Assembly (NCBI GenBank): GCA_031268795.1
Contig: JAIRWT010000013.1
Span: 1 to 64,000, forward strand
Direction: 5' to 3'
DNA from: Puniceicoccales bacterium
GTDB lineage: Bacteria > Verrucomicrobiota > Verrucomicrobiia > Opitutales > JAIRLM01
DNA length: 64,000 nucleotides
Part shown: positions 33,032-44,714 of the stretch, one piece after another
Layout of the letters: the number at the start of each line of letters is the position of its first letter
Numbering within the stretch: position 1 is the stretch's first letter
Made by a program: the position numbers and the translations under genes
Notes under the pieces: model-generated
The model's database searches: none
What the model saw: only the letters and a program-made list of their open reading frames with translations
What the model was told of the DNA's origin: nothing

Positions 33032-33415
33032 ATGACAAATCAACTTACAAAAGATCAGGTTATCGAATGGCTGAGCGGACAATCCGTGATTGAGATTGCC
33101 TCGCTGGTGCATGAATTGGAAGAAAAATGGGGCGTGAGCGCGGCGGCGCCGGTCGCGGTGGCGGCGATACCAAATGCGGCAGCCGCGGCTCCGGCGGAGG
33201 AACAAACGGAGTTTACCGTCATTCTCACGGATGCGGGCGCCAGCAAGCTCAATGTAATTAAAGAAATTCGCGCGATTACCGGCATAGGTTTGGTCGAGGG
33301 CAAGAATTTGGTGGAAAGCGCGCCAAAACCAGTCAAGGAAGGCATTTCCAAGGCCGAGGCGGAAGAAATGAAAAAACGACTGGAATCCGTTGGTGCGAAG
33401 GTTGAACTTAAGTAA
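33032..33415 (+). CDS. rplL: 50S ribosomal protein L7/L12
   Basis: This 127-aa protein has the N-terminal dimerisation helix ([26 protein letters not shown]), an Ala/Pro hinge (about 35-55) and the factor-binding C-terminal domain ([26 protein letters not shown]). It recruits EF-Tu and EF-G. AGGAGGATGCA lies before the ATG. Confidence 0.97.
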   Translation: MTNQLTKDQVIEWLSGQSVIEIASLVHELEEKWGVSAAAPVAVAAIPNAAAAAPAEEQTEFTVILTDAGASKLNVIKEIRAITGIGLVEGKNLVESAPKPVKEGISKAEAEEMKKRLESVGAKVELK

Positions 33416-33465
33416 TTTTGTTGGCGAGCTAGCCGTCACGGCGATTAACCACGTCATCGCATATG

Positions 33466-33497
33466 GCTGTTTGCCTATCTGAAAAATAGCTTTTTTT
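33466..33497 (+). terminator. Possible attenuator between rplL and rpoB
   Basis: A 7-bp stem GCTGTTT/AAATAGC (33466-33472, 33484-33490; one G-T pair) with an 11-base loop is followed by seven T residues. The stem is A/T-rich, so partial rather than full termination is likely. It occupies the same place as the known rplL-rpoB attenuator of E. coli. Confidence 0.45.
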
Positions 33498-33525
33498 AAC
33501 GTCTGCGTAAAAAGGGAAGGGTTAT

Positions 33526-36500
33526 ATGTCCGAGCGCAAAAATCTTGGAAGATTGCAGGAAATAATTGAGATACCAGACTATATTAAGGTCCAAATTGAC
33601 TCCTATGGTAACTTTTTGCAGCTGGATGTACCTCCTGAAAAACGGGCAATTCAAGGACTTGAGGCTGTTTTCCGCGAATCCTTTCCCATTGAAAGCTACG
33701 ATACCCGTTGTCGTTTGGAATACGTTTCGTATCGAATAGCTTCGCCAAAATTTTCCGAAACTTTTTGCCTCCGGGAAGGAACCACTTACGCCGGGGGACT
33801 TTATGCTACGCTCCGATTAATCGAAGAGGGCATTGATCGCACGGAAGAGGTGTTATTCGGCGACATGCCACTCATGACTGATCGCGGTTCGTTTGTAATC
33901 AACGGTGCTGAGCGGGTGGTCGTAAGCCAGCTTCATCGCACGGCGGGAATTAGCTTCGAAGAAGAGGAGCACGTGAGCGGGAAAAGACTTTTCGCCGCAC
34001 GCATCATACCTAATCGCGGCACCTGGATAGAGATGCAATTTGATCCCTATGACCTCATTTATGTCTATTTGGATCGGCGGCGGCGGCGACGAAAGTTCTT
34101 GGCTTCTACATTTTTACGCGCACTTGGGCATAGCTCGGATTCTGATATTCTAAGTCTTTTTTATGCGGTAAAATCTCAATCCGTTGCTGTCCTGTTGGCG
34201 CAGGAGGATCTTTCAAATCTTATTCTTGGCGATGACGTGGTGGATGCAAACCAAGGAATTGTTTTGGCGCGCACATACGAACCGTTAACGGTCACAGGGT
34301 TACGCAGCTTTGTTCAAGCTGGGATTTCGGCGGTGACCGTGGTCGATGTTTCTCCGGATAATGGACTCTTTACTCGGACGCTCAAAAAAGACACCACGAA
34401 AAATACCGAAGAGGCACTTGTGGAGTTTTACATGCGCTTGCGCCCGGGAGAACCGCCCACGCTGGCAAATGCCCAGGCCCTTTTGAAGAGGTTATTTAGG
34501 GATCAGCGCCGCTATGACTTGGATCGGGTTGGCCGCTATAAGCTTAATCAAAAGTTAGGACTAACGCGCTCCGTGGATGATCGCTTGGTTTCATCGGAGG
34601 ATATCGTTGCGGCATTGAAATATCTTTTTAAAATTCGTCTAGGCGAGTGCCGCGTGGACGATATTGACCATCTTGGGAATCGTCGCATCCGCAGTGTCGG
34701 AGAATTGGTTGCAAACCAGTGCCATTCAGGACTTTCCCGCATGGAACGACATTCCAAGGAGTGCATGAGCCTCTATGATCAGAGCGTGGACTCCATTACG
34801 CCGCAAAAGTTGCTCAACCCGAAATTATTGATGGCGTCCATTCGAGATTTTTTTGCACGCAGTCAATTATCGCAGCTGATGGATCAAATAAATCCGTTGT
34901 CCGAGGTAACGCACAAGCGGCGCATTTCGGCCCTTGGTCCCGGCGGATTGAGTCGAGAGCGTGCCGGACTGGATGTGCGTGACGTGCACACCTCCCACTA
35001 TGGGCGAATTTGCCCCATTGAATCCCCGGAAGGACCCAACATTGGTCTCATCAACTCCATGAGCACCTATGCGCGAGTAAATGAATTTGGATTTATCGAA
35101 TCCCCGTACCGTGTGGTTAAAAATGGTATTGCGACCGAAGAAATTACCTACCTCAACGCGGATCAGGAGGAAAATTTTAAAATTGCCCAGGCCAATGTTC
35201 CCATGGACGGGAAAGGGAAACTTAAGGGTCGGGCAACCGTCCGTTTCCGCGATCAAATCCTAGAAGTGGATGCCACGGAGGTGACGCACATGGATGTGTC
35301 ATCCAAGCAACTGGTTTCCGCCGCCACCAGTCTAATTCCATTTTTGGAGCACGATGACACCAGCCGCGCACTCATGGGATCTAACATGCAACGGCAAGCG
35401 GTTCCGCTACTTGTCTCCGATTCTCCGCTGGTGGGTACCGGCATCGAAAAAAGAGTAGCCCACGATTCCAAAGTAGTTGCCTTGGCAAAACGGCCGGGGG
35501 TTATAGCTTCCGTAGACGCCCAGCGGATTATTATTACCAAGGATGGCAAATTGCCGAATGATTTCGAAGAACGTAATGCATCAGCTTTTCCAGGGGTGGA
35601 TTACTATCGGTTACGTAAATTTTTACGCTCCAATGCGGCAACATGTTTTAATCAACGCCCGCGGGTGGTCGTTGGTCAAAAGGTGAAAGAAGGGGACCTT
35701 CTTGCCGATGGTGCGTCCACGCAAAATGGCGAACTCGCACTTGGCCGAAACGTACTCGTGGCATTTATGCCGTGGAACGGTTATAATTACGAGGACGCCA
35801 TCCTTCTCAATGAACGAATGTTGAAGGACGATGTTTTTACATCCATCCACATAGAAGTTTTTGAAGTCACGGCGCAGGATACGAAATTGGGGCAGGAGGA
35901 GATCACGCGGGATATTCCCAACGTAGGTGATGAGGCGCTGCGCAATTTAAATCGCGATGGTATCATTCGAATTGGATCCGAGGTGCGACCGGGGGATATT
36001 CTCGTTGGTAAAGTTACGCCGAAGAGCGAAACCGATTTGGCGCCGGAGGAAAAATTATTGCGCGCCATTTTCGGTGAGAAGGCGGCAGATGTGAAAGATA
36101 CTTCATTGGTCGCACCTTCGGGGTGCTATGGCATCGTAATGGACGTTAAAGCCTCCGGGCGCAGTGCGCGGGATCGGGAATCGCTCAGCCCGGCGGAAAT
36201 TCGCCGGCAAACAAAGAAGGTGAATGAAGACTTCCGCAAGCAAATGGACGAGATGCGGGAGGGGTTAACCGAGGCGCTATCCAATGTGCTTTTGGGCGAG
36301 AAAATTCCGTTGGATATCTGCAATGGCGAAACGGGGGAAATTCTGATTGGAGCAAACCGTAAAATCACCAAAACATTGTTGCGCAAAATTGCTAGCGTTT
36401 CAAGTAAGATTTCCATCGACGAATCTCCCGTAAAAGTCCGCATCGATGAAATAGTCCAAGCTTATCAGCGAAAATTCGACCAAATCACCAGGGAATGCAA

Positions 36501-37296
36501 TGCGCAGTTGAAAGCCGTAGAAAGTGGCGAATTCAACGAAGGCGACACGATCAATAATGCCAAGGTTTACATCGCCGCAAAACGAAAGATTCAGGTTGGG
36601 GACAAGATGGCTGGACGACACGGAAATAAAGGCATCGTCTCACGCATCGTTGCCGCAGAAGACATGCCTTTTCTGGAAGATGGAACTCCGATCGACGTGG
36701 TGTTGAACCCTTTAGGCGTTCCGGCGCGAATGAATGTTGGGCAGGTGCTGGAAACACAATTGGGCTGGGCTTGTCAAAAACTAGGCATTAAAGTGGCTAC
36801 CCCCGTTTTCGACGGGGCCACAGAGGAGCAAATTGCAGAAATTACCTCCCAGGCTGGGTTGCCACTGCCCGGGAAAGCCTATCTCTATGATGGATGTACT
36901 GGGGAGCGATTTGATCAGCGGGTTTCCGTTGGTTATATGTATATGATGAAACTCAACCATTTGGTGGCGGACAAAATGCACGCACGGGCCGTTGGACCAT
37001 ACAGTCTCATCACTCAGCAGCCGCTTGGCGGAAAGGCGCAATATGGCGGGCAGCGCTTCGGCGAAATGGAAGTCTGGGCATTGGAGGCCTATGGGGCCGC
37101 CTATTGCCTACAGGAACTTTTGACAGTAAAATCCGATGATGTTCAAGGCAGAACCGCAACCTATGAAGCAATCGTTAAGGGGGATAGGACTCTACGCGCT
37201 GGTATACCGCAATCATTTAATGTGCTTGTTAAGGAGATACAAGGACTTGGATTAGACATGAAGTTGCACGAGGAAATTGCCGATATCCATGCGTAG
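33526..37296 (+). CDS. rpoB: RNA polymerase beta subunit
   Basis: This 1256-aa beta subunit is complete. The rifampicin region contains SQLSQLMDQINPLSEVTHKRRISALGPGGLSRERAG and DVHTSHYGRICPIESPEGPNIGLI. The catalytic-core segment includes KMAGRHGNKGIVSRI, and the C-terminus has GKAQYGGQRFGEMEVWALEAYGA. The Asp, His and Ser/Arg residues of the rifampicin pocket look wild type. GGGAAGGGTTAT precedes the ATG. Confidence 0.98.
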   Translation: MSERKNLGRLQEIIEIPDYIKVQIDSYGNFLQLDVPPEKRAIQGLEAVFRESFPIESYDTRCRLEYVSYRIASPKFSETFCLREGTTYAGGLYATLRLIEEGIDRTEEVLFGDMPLMTDRGSFVINGAERVVVSQLHRTAGISFEEEEHVSGKRLFAARIIPNRGTWIEMQFDPYDLIYVYLDRRRRRRKFLASTFLRALGHSSDSDILSLFYAVKSQSVAVLLAQEDLSNLILGDDVVDANQGIVLARTYEPLTVTGLRSFVQAGISAVTVVDVSPDNGLFTRTLKKDTTKNTEEALVEFYMRLRPGEPPTLANAQALLKRLFRDQRRYDLDRVGRYKLNQKLGLTRSVDDRLVSSEDIVAALKYLFKIRLGECRVDDIDHLGNRRIRSVGELVANQCHSGLSRMERHSKECMSLYDQSVDSITPQKLLNPKLLMASIRDFFARSQLSQLMDQINPLSEVTHKRRISALGPGGLSRERAGLDVRDVHTSHYGRICPIESPEGPNIGLINSMSTYARVNEFGFIESPYRVVKNGIATEEITYLNADQEENFKIAQANVPMDGKGKLKGRATVRFRDQILEVDATEVTHMDVSSKQLVSAATSLIPFLEHDDTSRALMGSNMQRQAVPLLVSDSPLVGTGIEKRVAHDSKVVALAKRPGVIASVDAQRIIITKDGKLPNDFEERNASAFPGVDYYRLRKFLRSNAATCFNQRPRVVVGQKVKEGDLLADGASTQNGELALGRNVLVAFMPWNGYNYEDAILLNERMLKDDVFTSIHIEVFEVTAQDTKLGQEEITRDIPNVGDEALRNLNRDGIIRIGSEVRPGDILVGKVTPKSETDLAPEEKLLRAIFGEKAADVKDTSLVAPSGCYGIVMDVKASGRSARDRESLSPAEIRRQTKKVNEDFRKQMDEMREGLTEALSNVLLGEKIPLDICNGETGEILIGANRKITKTLLRKIASVSSKISIDESPVKVRIDEIVQAYQRKFDQITRECNAQLKAVESGEFNEGDTINNAKVYIAAKRKIQVGDKMAGRHGNKGIVSRIVAAEDMPFLEDGTPIDVVLNPLGVPARMNVGQVLETQLGWACQKLGIKVATPVFDGATEEQIAEITSQAGLPLPGKAYLYDGCTGERFDQRVSVGYMYMMKLNHLVADKMHARAVGPYSLITQQPLGGKAQYGGQRFGEMEVWALEAYGAAYCLQELLTVKSDDVQGRTATYEAIVKGDRTLRAGIPQSFNVLVKEIQGLGLDMKLHEEIADIHA

Positions 37297-37356
37297 AACA
37301 CGAGATGACAAGCGGGCACTTTTTTATAAATAATTATATTAATGAGAGGATGTGCG

Positions 37357-40300
37357 ATGTGGCATAATCACAACAATCAAGAAGCGATGGAAGTGCTGGG
37401 TCTCGATCGGGAGCATATTTTCGACTATGTGAGCCTATCGATTGCATCCCCGGATGTGATCCGGTCCTGGTCGAGCGGCGAAATCAAAAGCCCGGAAACG
37501 ATCAACTATCGCACCTTTCGCCCGGAACCCGGTGGCCTCTTTTGCCAGCGCATTTTCGGCCCCGTCCACGATTACGAATGTGCATGCGGCAAATACAAAC
37601 GCATGAAATATAAAGATGTGGTATGCGAACGTTGCGGCGTAGAGGTGACCCAGTCGAAGGTTCGGCGAGAGCGCATGGGCCATATAGAACTAGCTGTCCC
37701 GGTGGCCCACATTTGGTTTTTTAAAAATCTACCGAGCCGCCTTGCCATGTTCCTTGATATGACGCTGAAGGATTTGGAGCGCATCATTTACTATGAATGT
37801 CACATCGTCGTCGATCCTGGGACGACGCCGCTGAATCACAGGCAATTGCTTTCGGAGGTGGAATACGCTAAGGCGCAAGACCAATATGGTGAAGATGCCT
37901 TTGTCGCGAAGATGGGCGCCGGGGCTATTAAGGAGGTTTTAAATTCCATTGATATGATGCAATTGATGGACGAGTTGGAAAACATGATCAAAGCCACCCG
38001 ATCCAAGCAGGTTAAGAAAAAATTGGCCCGACGGCTGAAGCTTGTCGCTTCATTTTTGCAAACTGGAACATCACCGGGATGGATGATTTTGGAAACACTT
38101 GCCGTGATTCCGCCAGATTTGCGTCCATTGGTCCCATTGGATGGCGGGCGGTTTGCGACGAGTGATCTAAATGATCTCTATCGGCGGGTAATTAATCGTA
38201 ACAATCGATTAAGAAGTTTAATGCAACTTAAGACGCCAGATGTGATCATTCATAACGAAATGCGGATGTTGCAAGAAGCCGTGGATGCGCTTTTTGATAA
38301 TAGCCGCCAATCGCGGCCGGTGCAAGGCAATGGTAATCGTCCGCTAAAATCCATCAGCGACATGCTCAAGGGTAAGCAGGGACGCTTCCGCCAGAATCTT
38401 TTGGGGAAACGCGTGGATTACAGTGGCCGCTCCGTTATCGTTATCGGTCCCACGCTGAAGCTTAATCAATGCGGCTTGCCTAAAAAAATGGCGCTGATCC
38501 TATTTGAACCCTTCATCATTCGGAGGCTAAAAGAATTAGGCTTCGTTCACACCGTACGTAGCGCACGCAAGCTCATTGAGCGCCAATCCTTAGAGGTGTG
38601 GGACATTCTTGAGGAAGTCATGCGTGGTCATCCGGTCCTACTTAACCGCGCGCCAACCTTGCATCGCTTATCCATTCAGGCCTTTGACCCGGTTCTCATT
38701 GAAGGTGAGGCCATTCGTCTGCATCCGCTGGTTTGTACGGCGTTCAACGCAGACTTCGACGGGGATCAAATGGCCGTGCACGTACCGTTGTCCATTGAGG
38801 CAATCATGGAGTGCAAGTTGCTAATGATGAGTACGCTCAACATTCTTTCGCCCTCAAGCGGGAAGCCCATCATGACGCCATCGCAGGATATTGTTCTGGG
38901 TGGCTATTATTTAACCGTTGAACCGCAACATGCTCCCGGGCAGAATGGCATCCGCGTCCCACTCATGGCAAACCGGGACGAGGTTTTTTTGGCCCTTTCC
39001 GAAGGGCGCGTGCGGAAGCATGATTGGATTCGCATGATAAATCCGGATTACGGACAGGAAACGCGATATGGAGATTCGAAGAGTCGCATCCTAACAACCA
39101 CCGTTGGCCGAGTTATTTTTAATTCCATTTTCCCCAATCGCATGGGGTTCGTAAATTGCCCCGTGGCCAAAGCAAAACTTGGCGAAGTAATTATGGCTGC
39201 CCATAAAACCGTTGGCCGACAGGCACTCGTCGAGCTGCTGGACAAGCTTAAAGACTTGGGATTTCGCATGGCCATGGAATCTGGGGCGTCCGTTGGTATT
39301 GAGGATCTGATTATCCCTGGAAATAAGACGAAACTCATTGACGCTGCAAAAAAAAGAGTGGATGAGATCGACAAACAATATGCCAGCGGTGTTATCACCG
39401 CCGGGGAGCGTTATAACAAAATCATTGATATTTGGACCGGTGCCACCGACGAAATTGCAAATACCGTCTATGCCGATCTCAGTGGAGATAAAAGCCGTGA
39501 TGAAATAAATCCTCTCTTTCTTATGATGGACTCCGGCGCCCGAGGCAATCGGCAGCAGGTGCGACAGCTTTGTGGCATGCGCGGACTCATGGCCAAACCG
39601 TCCGGAGAAATTATAGAACGGCCGGTGTTACCTTCATTCCGGGAAGGGCTTTCTTCGCTGGATTATTTCATTTCCACGCATGGCGCACGGAAGGGGCTAG
39701 CCGATGTGGCACTTAAGACCGCCGACGCCGGATACATGACCCGCAAACTTTGCGACGTGGCCATGGACTGTGTTATCACGGAACACGACGACGGCAATCG
39801 CAGTGGCATTTGGAAGCAGGCACTCGTAGACTGCGACCAAGAAATTATGCCTCTGGAAGAGCGCATTGCTGGCCGATGCAGCAGCGAGGATGTGGTGAAT
39901 CCGAATCGTCCGGATGAGGTTTTAGTCGCCTCTGGCAATCTCATTACCGCGGACGTGGCGAGATACATACAGGAACTTGGCATAGAACGTGTCAAAGTCA
40001 TGTCCCCACTGACGAGCATGGCTTATAATGAAATCCCTGCAAAAGCCTATGGCATTGATCTGTCCACAAATAAGATAGTTGAAGGTGGTACGGCGGTTGG
40101 TATTATCGCGGCACAATCCATCGGCGAGCCCGGCACCCAGCTAACAATGAAGAATTTCCAGATGGGCGGTGTGGCCAGCCAAATGTTAAAAAATCCCCAG
40201 TACCGGGCAAAATCCGAAGGTGCCGTACACTGGAAGGGTATTCGCCACGTGGAAACCGCCAACGGGACGGTCATTGCCCTCAATAAAACGGGAGTATTGA

Positions 40301-41553
40301 GCATTATCGATGGTGGTGGTCGCGAATTGGAATCTTTTAACATCGTCATTGGTTCGGTATTGTTTGCCATGGACGGCGAAGCCGCCAAAAAAGATCAAAT
40401 CCTCGCCGCCTGGGATGCCCACCACATGCCAATTCTATCCGAAAAAGCTGGCTGTGTACGATTTAAAGATATGATTCCCGGCGTTACCATCAAGCGAGAT
40501 GATGTGAGCACCAGCGGCGGCGTGACAATGGTCATCGAACACAGGGATGATTTTAATCCATCCGTAGAGGTGATTGCTCTTGAGGACAATCGCTATGCGG
40601 TGCCGAGCGGACATGTGGTCGCAGTTTATCACATTCCCACAAATGCGCAACTTTCCGTGGAGGACGGGGATGTCATTGATGCGGGAACGCTTCTTGCCAA
40701 AACAACCCGTTCCGCATCGCGCACACAGGATATCACCGGCGGCCTCCCTCGCGTGGCGGAACTTTTTGAGGCGCGCCGGCCGAAGGACGTAGCCGAACTT
40801 GTCCGTCTTAGCGGCTACGTATCCTTCGGCGGCACGGTCCGTAACAAACGGCGGATCATCGTAACGGATCCGGAAACGGAGCAGAAGGAGGAACACCTGG
40901 TCCCACTTACAAAGCAAGTCATTGTGCAGGAGGGGGATTTCGTTACCAAGGGGCAATTCCTGTCGGACGGAATGGCAGATCCACATGAGATTTTGGAAGT
41001 GATGGGCGTGACGGCCGTTTTCGAATACCTGCTGCGGGAAATTCAAAAAGTGTACCGAACTCAGGGTGTTACCATTAATGATAAGCACATTGAGGTTATT
41101 TTGTCGCGCATGTTACGCCGCGTATGCATCACCGCACCGGGAGACACGGATTTTCTCTGGGGGGACCAGCTTGATCGCTTCGCGCTGCAGGAGATTAACG
41201 AGAAAATTCTTGCAGCCGGTGGACAACCGGCGGATGCTGATTCAATTTTACTGGGCATTACGAAGGCTTCCCTAGAGACTAACAGCTTTATTTCCGCCGC
41301 CTCGTTCCAGGAAACCACGCGCGTGCTTACCGATGCTGCCACATTTGGTCGCAAGGATCCGCTCATTGGATTCAAGGAGAGTGTCATCATCGGGCATGTT
41401 ATTCCTGCGGGCACGGGATTTCCAACGTTCAATCGTTTACAGCCGGTCACACTCATGGTTGGCGATGAACCGGAAGCCTTAGGATCATTTACGGAAGCGA
41501 ATAAAGTTCAGTTAAAAATTCAGATTCGAGATGGGGACATTGACAAAATTTAG
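37357..41553 (+). CDS. rpoC: RNA polymerase beta' subunit
   Basis: This 1398-aa beta' subunit has the first zinc finger intact ([19 protein letters not shown]), the active-site NADFDGDQM, and the trigger-loop/bridge-helix region ([16 protein letters not shown]). The second zinc site is lost: positions equivalent to E. coli Cys814, 888, 895 and 898 read Asp, Ser, Pro and Ala (TEHDDGN and [15 protein letters not shown]). ATG 37357 is chosen because GAGAGG (37344-37349) is well spaced; the ATG at 37342 overlaps it. Confidence 0.97.
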   Translation: MWHNHNNQEAMEVLGLDREHIFDYVSLSIASPDVIRSWSSGEIKSPETINYRTFRPEPGGLFCQRIFGPVHDYECACGKYKRMKYKDVVCERCGVEVTQSKVRRERMGHIELAVPVAHIWFFKNLPSRLAMFLDMTLKDLERIIYYECHIVVDPGTTPLNHRQLLSEVEYAKAQDQYGEDAFVAKMGAGAIKEVLNSIDMMQLMDELENMIKATRSKQVKKKLARRLKLVASFLQTGTSPGWMILETLAVIPPDLRPLVPLDGGRFATSDLNDLYRRVINRNNRLRSLMQLKTPDVIIHNEMRMLQEAVDALFDNSRQSRPVQGNGNRPLKSISDMLKGKQGRFRQNLLGKRVDYSGRSVIVIGPTLKLNQCGLPKKMALILFEPFIIRRLKELGFVHTVRSARKLIERQSLEVWDILEEVMRGHPVLLNRAPTLHRLSIQAFDPVLIEGEAIRLHPLVCTAFNADFDGDQMAVHVPLSIEAIMECKLLMMSTLNILSPSSGKPIMTPSQDIVLGGYYLTVEPQHAPGQNGIRVPLMANRDEVFLALSEGRVRKHDWIRMINPDYGQETRYGDSKSRILTTTVGRVIFNSIFPNRMGFVNCPVAKAKLGEVIMAAHKTVGRQALVELLDKLKDLGFRMAMESGASVGIEDLIIPGNKTKLIDAAKKRVDEIDKQYASGVITAGERYNKIIDIWTGATDEIANTVYADLSGDKSRDEINPLFLMMDSGARGNRQQVRQLCGMRGLMAKPSGEIIERPVLPSFREGLSSLDYFISTHGARKGLADVALKTADAGYMTRKLCDVAMDCVITEHDDGNRSGIWKQALVDCDQEIMPLEERIAGRCSSEDVVNPNRPDEVLVASGNLITADVARYIQELGIERVKVMSPLTSMAYNEIPAKAYGIDLSTNKIVEGGTAVGIIAAQSIGEPGTQLTMKNFQMGGVASQMLKNPQYRAKSEGAVHWKGIRHVETANGTVIALNKTGVLSIIDGGGRELESFNIVIGSVLFAMDGEAAKKDQILAAWDAHHMPILSEKAGCVRFKDMIPGVTIKRDDVSTSGGVTMVIEHRDDFNPSVEVIALEDNRYAVPSGHVVAVYHIPTNAQLSVEDGDVIDAGTLLAKTTRSASRTQDITGGLPRVAELFEARRPKDVAELVRLSGYVSFGGTVRNKRRIIVTDPETEQKEEHLVPLTKQVIVQEGDFVTKGQFLSDGMADPHEILEVMGVTAVFEYLLREIQKVYRTQGVTINDKHIEVILSRMLRRVCITAPGDTDFLWGDQLDRFALQEINEKILAAGGQPADADSILLGITKASLETNSFISAASFQETTRVLTDAATFGRKDPLIGFKESVIIGHVIPAGTGFPTFNRLQPVTLMVGDEPEALGSFTEANKVQLKIQIRDGDIDKI

Positions 41554-41578
41554 GAAAAGTATTGAAAAAAACAAAATT

Positions 41579-41597
41579 TACCATTTCGAGAATGGTA
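41579..41597 (+). repeat. Inverted repeat between rpoC and rpsL
   Basis: A perfect 7-bp stem TACCATT/AATGGTA with loop TCGAG lies in the rpoC-rpsL gap. No T tract follows, so it is not a standard terminator. It could be a processing or regulatory hairpin. Confidence 0.4.
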
Positions 41598-41652
41598 TTC
41601 AAGGAGTTTGTGGACGGTTGCCGCCCAGATGCGAAGAAATGAGAAAAATTTT

Positions 41653-42033
41653 ATGCCGACAATTAATCAATTGATTAGAAGCCCGCGCCGGACACTTGTG
41701 AAAAAGTCGAAGGCTCCGGCGCTCGGGGGAAATCCTTTCCGTCGTGGAGTTTGCGTACAAGTTACCACGCGTACACCGAAAAAGCCTAATTCCGCCATTC
41801 GCAAGGTAGCCAAGGTTCGCCTCACAAATGGGAATGAAATCATTGCCTATATCCCGGACGAGGGGCACAGTCTTCAGGAGCACAGCATAGTTCTCATCCG
41901 CGGTGGTCGCGTGAAAGACCTTCCCGGCGTGCGTTACCACGTCGTCCGTGGCACACTGGATTGCAATGGTGTTGAAAAACGTCGGCGGAGCCGTTCCAAA
42001 TATGGGGTTAAGCAGGCAAAGAAAAAAAAGTGA
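41653..42033 (+). CDS. rpsL: 30S ribosomal protein S12
   Basis: This 126-aa S12 decoding-centre protein has the signatures [20 protein letters not shown] and [13 protein letters not shown]. The lysines corresponding to E. coli Lys42 and Lys87, where streptomycin resistance mutations arise, are wild type. The ATG at 41653 is the family start; the frame is open upstream to 41608. Here the str operon follows rpoC directly. Confidence 0.97.
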   Translation: MPTINQLIRSPRRTLVKKSKAPALGGNPFRRGVCVQVTTRTPKKPNSAIRKVAKVRLTNGNEIIAYIPDEGHSLQEHSIVLIRGGRVKDLPGVRYHVVRGTLDCNGVEKRRRSRSKYGVKQAKKKK

Positions 42034-42044
42034 GGTAAAAATTT

Positions 42045-42518
42045 ATGTCGCGCCGTCGAAAAGCAGAAAAACGTACCGTCGTACCGGATCCTAAGTTCCA
42101 GAGTCCGTTAATTGGTCGCCTGGTGAATATGATAACCCGCTGTGGTAAAAAATCCGTGGCGCGGACGATCGTATATGGCGCCATTGAACGCGTGAGCGGG
42201 AAATTGGGTAAAGGCGATCCGGTGGAATTACTTTTGGCTGCCATGGAAAACGTACAGCCAAAACTAGAGGTAAAGAGCCGGCGTGTGGGCGGAGCGACCT
42301 ACCAAGTCCCCGTGGAGGTGTCATACGACCGACAGCAAACATTGGCATTCCGCTGGTTAATTACTTGTGCCAACGGCCGTAAGGGCATGGCCATGTGTGA
42401 TGCCTTGGCGGCGGAGGTGGTTGATGCCTACAATAATACCGGGGCTGCCGTTAAAAAGCGGGAAGATATGCACAAGATGGCACAGGCCAATCGCGCATTT
42501 GCACATTTGCACTGGTAA
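42045..42518 (+). CDS. rpsG: 30S ribosomal protein S7
   Basis: This 157-aa S7 of the 30S head begins MSRRRKAEKR and contains SPLIGRLVNMITRCGKKSVARTIVYGA and GGATYQVPVEV. It is 11 bases after rpsL, with GAGGTAAAAATTT before the ATG. In E. coli S7 represses the str operon. Confidence 0.97.
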   Translation: MSRRRKAEKRTVVPDPKFQSPLIGRLVNMITRCGKKSVARTIVYGAIERVSGKLGKGDPVELLLAAMENVQPKLEVKSRRVGGATYQVPVEVSYDRQQTLAFRWLITCANGRKGMAMCDALAAEVVDAYNNTGAAVKKREDMHKMAQANRAFAHLHW

Positions 42519-42547
42519 TTGGCGCAACATTTAGGAAAACGACGACA

Positions 42548-44695
42548 ATGGTTCAAGGCGATGCGGGAAGAAATGATCCCAAGAGACAGACGATATTGGA
42601 ACACACGCGCAATATTGGCATTGCAGCCCATATTGACGCCGGAAAGACCACCACCACCGAGCGCATCCTTTTTTACACCGGCGTTGTGCACAAAATGGGT
42701 GAGGTCCATGAAGGCACTGCGGTCACCGATTGGATGGAGCAGGAAAGGGAGCGGGGCATTACCATCACGTCCGCGGCAATTTCCTGCGGATGGACGACGA
42801 AGTACGGGGCATTTGGCGGTATTCCGCATCGGGTTAATATCATCGATACGCCAGGGCACGTTGATTTTACGGCTGAAGTTGAGCGCTCCCTGCGAGTTTT
42901 GGATGGTGCCGTTGCCGTTTTTTGTGCCGTTGCCGGCGTCCAACCACAGTCGGAAACCGTTTGGCGACAGATGAATAAGTACCGGGTTCCACGGGTTGCG
43001 TTTATCAATAAAATGGATCGCGTCGGAGCAAATTTTTTCGGCGCCATTGATGACATCCGCACAAAACTCGGCGGAAATGCCTATCCGCTTTACCTGAATA
43101 TGGGCTCCGAGGACCAACTCAGTGGTTTAATTGATCTCGTTCGCATGCGCGCCTACATTTACGATGACGCGGATGAAAATGGCCTGCGCTTCGATGACAT
43201 GGAAATTCCTACACAGTATCAGGAATCTGCGCAGAAGTATCGACAACAACTTATAGAAGCCGTTGCCGACTTTGATGATGCGGTTGCTGCAAAGTATCTT
43301 GATGGGCAACCCGTTGAAGAAAATGAATTGCGCCGTGCTATTCGCGTAGCAACCATTTCACTGGATTTTGTGGGCGTCATCCCCGGAAGTGCTTTTAAAA
43401 ACAAAGGCGTGCAGATGGTGGTGGACGCGGTTGTGGATTATTTGCCGAGTCCAGTAGATCTTCCTCCGACAACGGCGTTTAAGGATGAGGACGAGGAAAT
43501 TGGCATCGATGCCGATGATCGTGGCAAATTGGCCATGTTGGCATTCAAACTTATGTATGATCCATACGTCGGGAAACTGGTTTTTTGCCGGATTTATGCG
43601 GGGAAACTGGAAAAGGGTGACTCCGTTTACAATCCGCGTACACGCAAGACCGAACGGGTCAGCCGCCTCGTAGTTATGAAAGCGGACTCACGGGAGGACA
43701 TTGACGTTGCCTATTCCGGTGATATTTGTGCCATCGTTGGCGTGAAAGGGGTTGTTACCGGGGATACGCTCTGCGATCGATCCCTCGACGCGCAGCTGGA
43801 GCCGCCAACATTTCCGGAGCCAGTGATTCACATGTCCATTGAGCCAAATTCAAAGGCGGATCAGGAGAAATTGTCCATTTCCCTGCAGCGCCTTGCCGAG
43901 GAGGATCCCACTTTTCGCATCACGTCCGATCCGGAAACACAACAGACTTTGATTGCCGGCATGGGCGAATTGCATTTGGAAATTATTCGCGATCGCTTAT
44001 TTCGTGAGTTCAAGGTCGGTGCAACGGCGGGAAAACCGCGCATCGCCTACAAGGAAACCATTACTCAAAAGGCACAGGGCGAGGGGAAATTTATCCGACA
44101 GTCCGGTGGTCGCGGTCAGTATGGACATGCGGTTGTTGTGGTTGAGCCGGCAGAACGAGGCAGCGGAATCAGCATTATCAATGAAATTGTTGGCGGCGTT
44201 ATTCCTAAGGAGTATATAAAACCGACGGAAGACGGTATTCGCGAAGGCGCCCTGAGTGGCGTTGTTGCTGGATATCCAGTCGTTGATTTTGTCGCACGCA
44301 TTGTGGACGGCAGTTTCCATGAGGTCGATTCTTCGGAAATGGCCTTCAAAATGGCTGGCATTTTCGGCTTTAAGGAAGCCATGCGAAAGGCTGGGCCTAT
44401 CCTGCTGGAGCCAATTATGCGCGTCGAAGTGGAAACGCCTGATGAGTATCAGGGGGATATTATGGGCGATCTTAGCCGCAGGCGTGGGCAAATTCAAAGT
44501 ATGGGCGAGAAGCACGGTCTCTATGAAATTAAAGCCCACGTTCCACTGGAGGCCATGTTTGGCTATGCCACGGATGTACGCTCGCTCTCGAAGGGCAGGG
44601 CGTCATATTCCATGGAACCTTCTCATTTTGAACAAGTTCCAACAAGTGTGCTGTCGCAAATAACGGAAAATTACAACAAGCGATCGAGAAATTAA
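42548..44695 (+). CDS. fusA: Elongation factor G
   Basis: This 715-aa translocase GTPase has G1 AHIDAGKTTTTERILFYTG, switch I RERGITITSAA, G3 DTPGHVDF and G4 NKMDR, then domains II-V (GQYGHAVVVVEP in domain IV). It catalyses translocation on the ribosome. The family-typical switch I contrasts with the altered loop in EF-Tu of the same cluster. Confidence 0.98.
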   Translation: MVQGDAGRNDPKRQTILEHTRNIGIAAHIDAGKTTTTERILFYTGVVHKMGEVHEGTAVTDWMEQERERGITITSAAISCGWTTKYGAFGGIPHRVNIIDTPGHVDFTAEVERSLRVLDGAVAVFCAVAGVQPQSETVWRQMNKYRVPRVAFINKMDRVGANFFGAIDDIRTKLGGNAYPLYLNMGSEDQLSGLIDLVRMRAYIYDDADENGLRFDDMEIPTQYQESAQKYRQQLIEAVADFDDAVAAKYLDGQPVEENELRRAIRVATISLDFVGVIPGSAFKNKGVQMVVDAVVDYLPSPVDLPPTTAFKDEDEEIGIDADDRGKLAMLAFKLMYDPYVGKLVFCRIYAGKLEKGDSVYNPRTRKTERVSRLVVMKADSREDIDVAYSGDICAIVGVKGVVTGDTLCDRSLDAQLEPPTFPEPVIHMSIEPNSKADQEKLSISLQRLAEEDPTFRITSDPETQQTLIAGMGELHLEIIRDRLFREFKVGATAGKPRIAYKETITQKAQGEGKFIRQSGGRGQYGHAVVVVEPAERGSGISIINEIVGGVIPKEYIKPTEDGIREGALSGVVAGYPVVDFVARIVDGSFHEVDSSEMAFKMAGIFGFKEAMRKAGPILLEPIMRVEVETPDEYQGDIMGDLSRRRGQIQSMGEKHGLYEIKAHVPLEAMFGYATDVRSLSKGRASYSMEPSHFEQVPTSVLSQITENYNKRSRN

Positions 44696-44714
44696 AGGAG
44701 CTGGAGACGACAAA

